NCBI GenBank assembly: GCA_001414485.1
Contig: LLEY01000030.1
Span: 124,001-188,000, forward strand
Direction of reading: 5' to 3'
DNA from: Calycina herbarum
Taxonomy: Eukaryota > Ascomycota > Leotiomycetes > Helotiales > Pezizellaceae
Length of the DNA: 64,000 nucleotides
Translations under genes and position numbers: made by a program
Notes under the pieces: model-generated
The model's database searches: none
Seen by the model: the letters and a program-made list of their open reading frames with translations, nothing else
What the model was told of the DNA's origin: nothing
Part shown: in pieces, positions 60,468-64,000 of the stretch
Numbering within the stretch: the first letter of the stretch is position 1
Layout: each line of letters begins with the position of its first letter

Positions 60468-63122
60468 TTTGGTTATTGTTTATTATTCTAAACAATTAAG
60501 AAGAAGTAAATGAACAATGATATGTACTCGTCAAGCTCATCATTCATTCCATCACGTATCCTTTATACACCACTGGGTATGCACAACCCTTCTTATCCCC
60601 GCTAAAGCTGGAGGAATCTGACACAACCATCTCATAAACTTTACTAATGGTTGCAGTTCTTGATAAGATACATGAAGTAGTCTGACGAATCAAACCAGCA
60701 TGCCAAATCCTAACCACCGTTGATGGATGCCTCGTTCAACAGCCAATGTATATCGCAGGCCTCTCCTTGCAAAATCGAGCCATGCCCGCAGATTTTCTCG
60801 AGTCCCTTTCTTTCTGTATCCTTCGATCATGGGGGTCTCCGACCAAAGAACTGCTTCCATCAAACAACCCAAGAGCATAAAGCCCCACTTGACATGCAAG
60901 TACCCTTCGAGTTCAATGCAACCCATCAGTATCTTTCATTGGGGATAGCCTCGTTCCTATCAAAACGATATTGGACTTGATGGAAGTCCAAAGACTTCCA
61001 CAAGAACCCAAACACGTACTCGATGAGGCTCGTACCCCTCCATCCTCAATCTCCCCTCAACTACGAAAAATTCTCACATTCACCAATATATGATACCTCC
61101 CCACGCAACTTAAGCTTGTCAGATGTATAAATTAACCTCTCTTGACATCGGGGTCGTATAAGTATGCAACCATCACAATCGCAAAGTTACATTCTCAACT
61201 TTACCCCAACTTTAGGCTAAGCGAGCTCAGAGTCAATGCCAGCACGGCCAGCTATCAATGTAGCATTGATGCAGAAGATCCACATAAGCAAACTTTGGTG
61301 GCGAACCATCCAGCTCTGGAGAGATTCGTACTTCAACGTCAATAGTAAGCACTTGTTAGGTACGGATACTCGTGATGGTCAATCCATGAACCCTCGGGTT
61401 TCACAACAGACGATAGCCACTTTGGGCGCCCTCGACCGAACAGCGATCGACGATGGGACAGTTCCTTGAATGAGAAGAGGTAATAGAAATCGGGTTATTG
61501 TTTTGTGAACACATAATTTGATGGTAATTGTAAAGCAAATATAATTTGAGCACAATTACGAGAATTACCAAGTTCTCCTCGAATAATGTATAGGTAACCA
61601 GTACAACAAATACGACGAGTGTCCACGGAGCGACAACGGAGTCCTGCTTTGATTGGAATTATACGAGGTAGCCTTTGAATAGTAATCGAGAAAGTTTACG
61701 AGACTTGAACCCCTAATTATCCGCAAATAGTTACCCTGTTTTCCAATAGCTTGAGCATTAAGAGATGAGAACCACCTTACCAGATTTCAGAAGCAAGATT
61801 AAATTGAAACAACGAACATCACCATACACCTCGAGTACTTCATACAGTTCAAGAGATCGGACATATCGTGGGTCATTACCCCCCTAAGTCAAAGCAAACG
61901 AGAAGGCGACTTGGCGCTGACAAGAAGCATTGGTAATAATTACAAATGTATTTTCATTATTCATAAGAATTCCCTGACAGAAAATCCCGCAATTAAATCC
62001 CACCTGCTAATATGATCAAGCAAAAAGAGTTCAGTGTACTGAGACGTCTCGAGTACAACCAAAAACAACCCCTCAAATGGAGTTCGACAGCAACTTTTCC
62101 TTTGATGCTATTCAATTCCCAATTTCCCTCCCTCAATCAAAAATAAATTTCAAACTCACGTAGACATTTTCTACAATTCCTTGACGTGCAATATAAAATT
62201 TCGAGGTTGAAGAACCAAGTTACAACGTATAACTTTTTTTCCATAAGATCAAATCCCACTTCATCCTTGAGGCACACAAGATGGGAAACAAAAGCCATCT
62301 CCCACAAAGATTAAGTGCTCAAAACCCCCTACAAAATTATAAACATGAAACCCTGTTGAGGTGAGCAGGAACTACCAACTAGACGAACAATTTAAAATTG
62401 CAAAAATTCATCCATCTAATATTTACCCCAAACATTTTGTACAATGAAAGCAATTCGTCATCCTCGAAATAACTCTCAAAATCCAACTATCCCACGTTAC
62501 CCCATTCAAGTAACTCAATTATTCTAGACTTCTAGAATAACGAAACTCAACAGATATGTCAAGATAGATAGCTTCCTTTTCGACGATAACAACCCAGTCC
62601 TTAGACTCCTCTGGAAAGTAAAGGTAATAACAACAATTTCATCTCCAACTCCATGGAAAATTTGAAAAAGTCAAGAGAAAAACCAAGACAGTATCGTTTT
62701 CTTTACATGAGAATCAGAAGCCACACCTTGCGCGAATTTCGTCTTCTGGTTCTTGGTAATGGAGGGAAGGAAGGAAGAAGATGCCTAAGATGTATAAAGG
62801 TTGAAGATAATTCCTGAAGGAATCGAAAGTGTGTGGACAAAATATAGAAAGAACGGAGAATGGCCATATCCTTGGAACAAACAGGAATCGTCCACTAAAA
62901 GTCTTTGCATCCAATTGGGAGCCACCCAATATTCTCAAGGGAAACAAGCTGAGCCTTGATATTGTAATTGATTTGTCTGCTGGAAGTCGATGCCTCTAAA
63001 TGTGCCATGTATGGTCAATTGAACCCCCAACTCCAAGAGGCTAGCCAGCCTATCCGCCGCCTATGCACCATGGAAAGCAAAAGTAAGCAAAAGTAAGCAA
63101 GAGAAAAATGAAATAAATACAC
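60468..63122. other. Long intergenic region
   Basis: This 2.65-kb stretch lies between the P450 start and the FEN1 stop. Short frames on both strands (60690-60980, 61142-61469, 62714-62947) lack domains or splice context. It is AT-rich in 61480-62680. No RNA gene or transposon end was seen. Confidence 0.45.
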
Positions 63123-64000
63123 CTATGCAGTTCCTCTAGGTTTAGCCTTGGCCTGCTTCTTCTCCTTCTTCTCTTCCTTGAGCTTCTTCTTCTTCTCCTC
63201 ATTCTTTGCATCATTCTTTCGCTTCAAAGTCTTGAGCTGCTCCTCCGTCTTGGGGACTGGCTTGAAGAAACCCTCCAATCTAGCTTGTTGTCCCGACTTC
63301 AGGTTCTTTTGTAATCTCGCTGCTCCGCCTCGAACTCTGTCCTCGGAAAATCCCTTCTCGGTGACGAGAAATTGAACGAGTCCGTCGACATCTGGAGCCT
63401 CCCATTTGAATTCGCAATCTGGGTGGTCTGCTGGTCGTACATCGGGCTTGAAGAAGAGATCTCGCGCATCGGCATATGGCCAATCTTCTGGAATGGCGAA
63501 CTTCTTGGTCTTCTCTGCGAACGCAACAAAGTTTTCGAGGGTCTTGTGTTCGCGGATGAGCTTTAGTGCTGTTTGTGGGCCGACTTTGGGAACGGGATCG
63601 AGGTAATCGCAGCCTAGAAGAATGCATAGATCGACGAACTGGAGCTTGTTAGCTTCAGTTCAAACAAGTCTAAGAATCTAACATACCTGTTCTCGTTCCA
63701 TGCCAAGTCCTGCCATGACCTTTTCCAAGAATATCTCCTGAACTGGCTCCTTGCGCTGCTCACTGAACGTAAGATGTCTAAGCAAGACAGGAGAATCAAA
63801 ACACAAAGTATCCATATCCTCACTCGCAGCAGCATAAACCTTGCCAGCTCTTGCCAAAGCAGCACATTGCGCCTCTGCTTCTGTTGGTGCAATAATATAC
63901 GGAATACCCATAAGCTTTAGAAGTCTTTGACACTCGGCATTATGTTCTCTTGTAACTCGGACTGTTCGTCGGGAAAATTTCTCGATATCTTCTGCCGTAC
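63123..64000 (-). CDS. RAD27: Flap endonuclease 1 (FEN1/Rad27), 3' part
   Basis: This is the C-terminal portion of the gene; the 5' part lies beyond the window end. Exons 64000-63687 and 63644-63123 are joined by a short 42-bp intron (GTATGT, AACAAG). FEN1 removes 5' flaps in Okazaki-fragment maturation and base-excision repair. Visible motifs are [28 protein letters not shown] and SEDMDTL (catalytic Glu and Asp pairs), LLGCDYL (Asp in the helix-two-turn-helix), and [16 protein letters not shown]-binding PIP box follows (QQARLEGFF), then a Lys/Glu-rich tail ([12 protein letters not shown]) probably serving nuclear import. The order and spacing match eukaryotic FEN1 very closely. Confidence 0.95.

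Noticed and set aside
61142..61469. Two overlapping short plus-strand frames
   Set aside because: Neither has a domain, a credible start or splice partners; composition is intergenic.

Overview
The window is nuclear DNA of a filamentous ascomycete (Pezizomycotina). The genes carry many short introns of about 42-164 bp with GTATGT/GTAAGT donors and CTAAC-like branch sites. The gene types are fungal (Zn2Cys6 protein, WSC repeats, secreted intradiol dioxygenase, DUF1961). A long AT-rich stretch shows the TpA-heavy look and W-to-stop decay of repeat-induced point mutation (RIP). Protein style suggests a Leotiomycete (Botrytis/Sclerotinia-like), but this is an inference from impression, not a search.

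Layout. 1-2255 holds no gene I can support. 2256-2663 (minus) is a fragment resembling the MID region of Argonaute. 2664-17640 is a RIP-decayed, AT-rich island built around a 14.2-kb Tc1/mariner-type element (3319-17519, TIRs of about 115 bp, TA duplication). Into it have jumped a pogo/Fot1 element (4959-6819), a Ty3/gypsy chromovirus with paired 232-bp LTRs and a 5-bp duplication (7987-14088), a Tc1-like element (14494-15862) and a small, unmutated MITE-like insert (about 16832-17115). A second pogo relative lies alone at 33377-35222.

From 17.8 kb on the DNA is ordinary gene space. In order: a C-terminal Zn2Cys6 protein (minus), an acidic hypothetical (plus), an SDR oxidoreductase (plus), a PHD-finger protein (minus), allantoinase (minus, with GATA sites upstream), a secreted intradiol ring-cleavage dioxygenase (plus), the second pogo element, a secreted DUF1961 protein (plus), a two-WSC-domain secreted protein (plus), phosphatidylinositol-4-phosphate 5-kinase (plus), a coiled-coil protein ending in a CAAX box (plus), a disordered hypothetical (plus), a single-pass membrane protein with an inner trypsin-like domain (plus), a tail-anchored membrane protein (plus), a cytochrome P450 (minus) and the 3' part of FEN1/RAD27 (minus, running off the window end).

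Exon structures were built by hand from splice motifs. Every multi-exon model given here sums to a whole number of codons and joins conserved motifs in frame. There is no sign of one biosynthetic cluster; most genes look independent. The best candidate for a poorly described functional unit is the tandem pair 54565-56942 / 57274-58342 (membrane-tethered protease-like protein plus tail-anchored protein). The most unusual DNA is the nested transposon island, where two transposase genes keep an intact DNA-binding half beside a RIP-ruined catalytic half.
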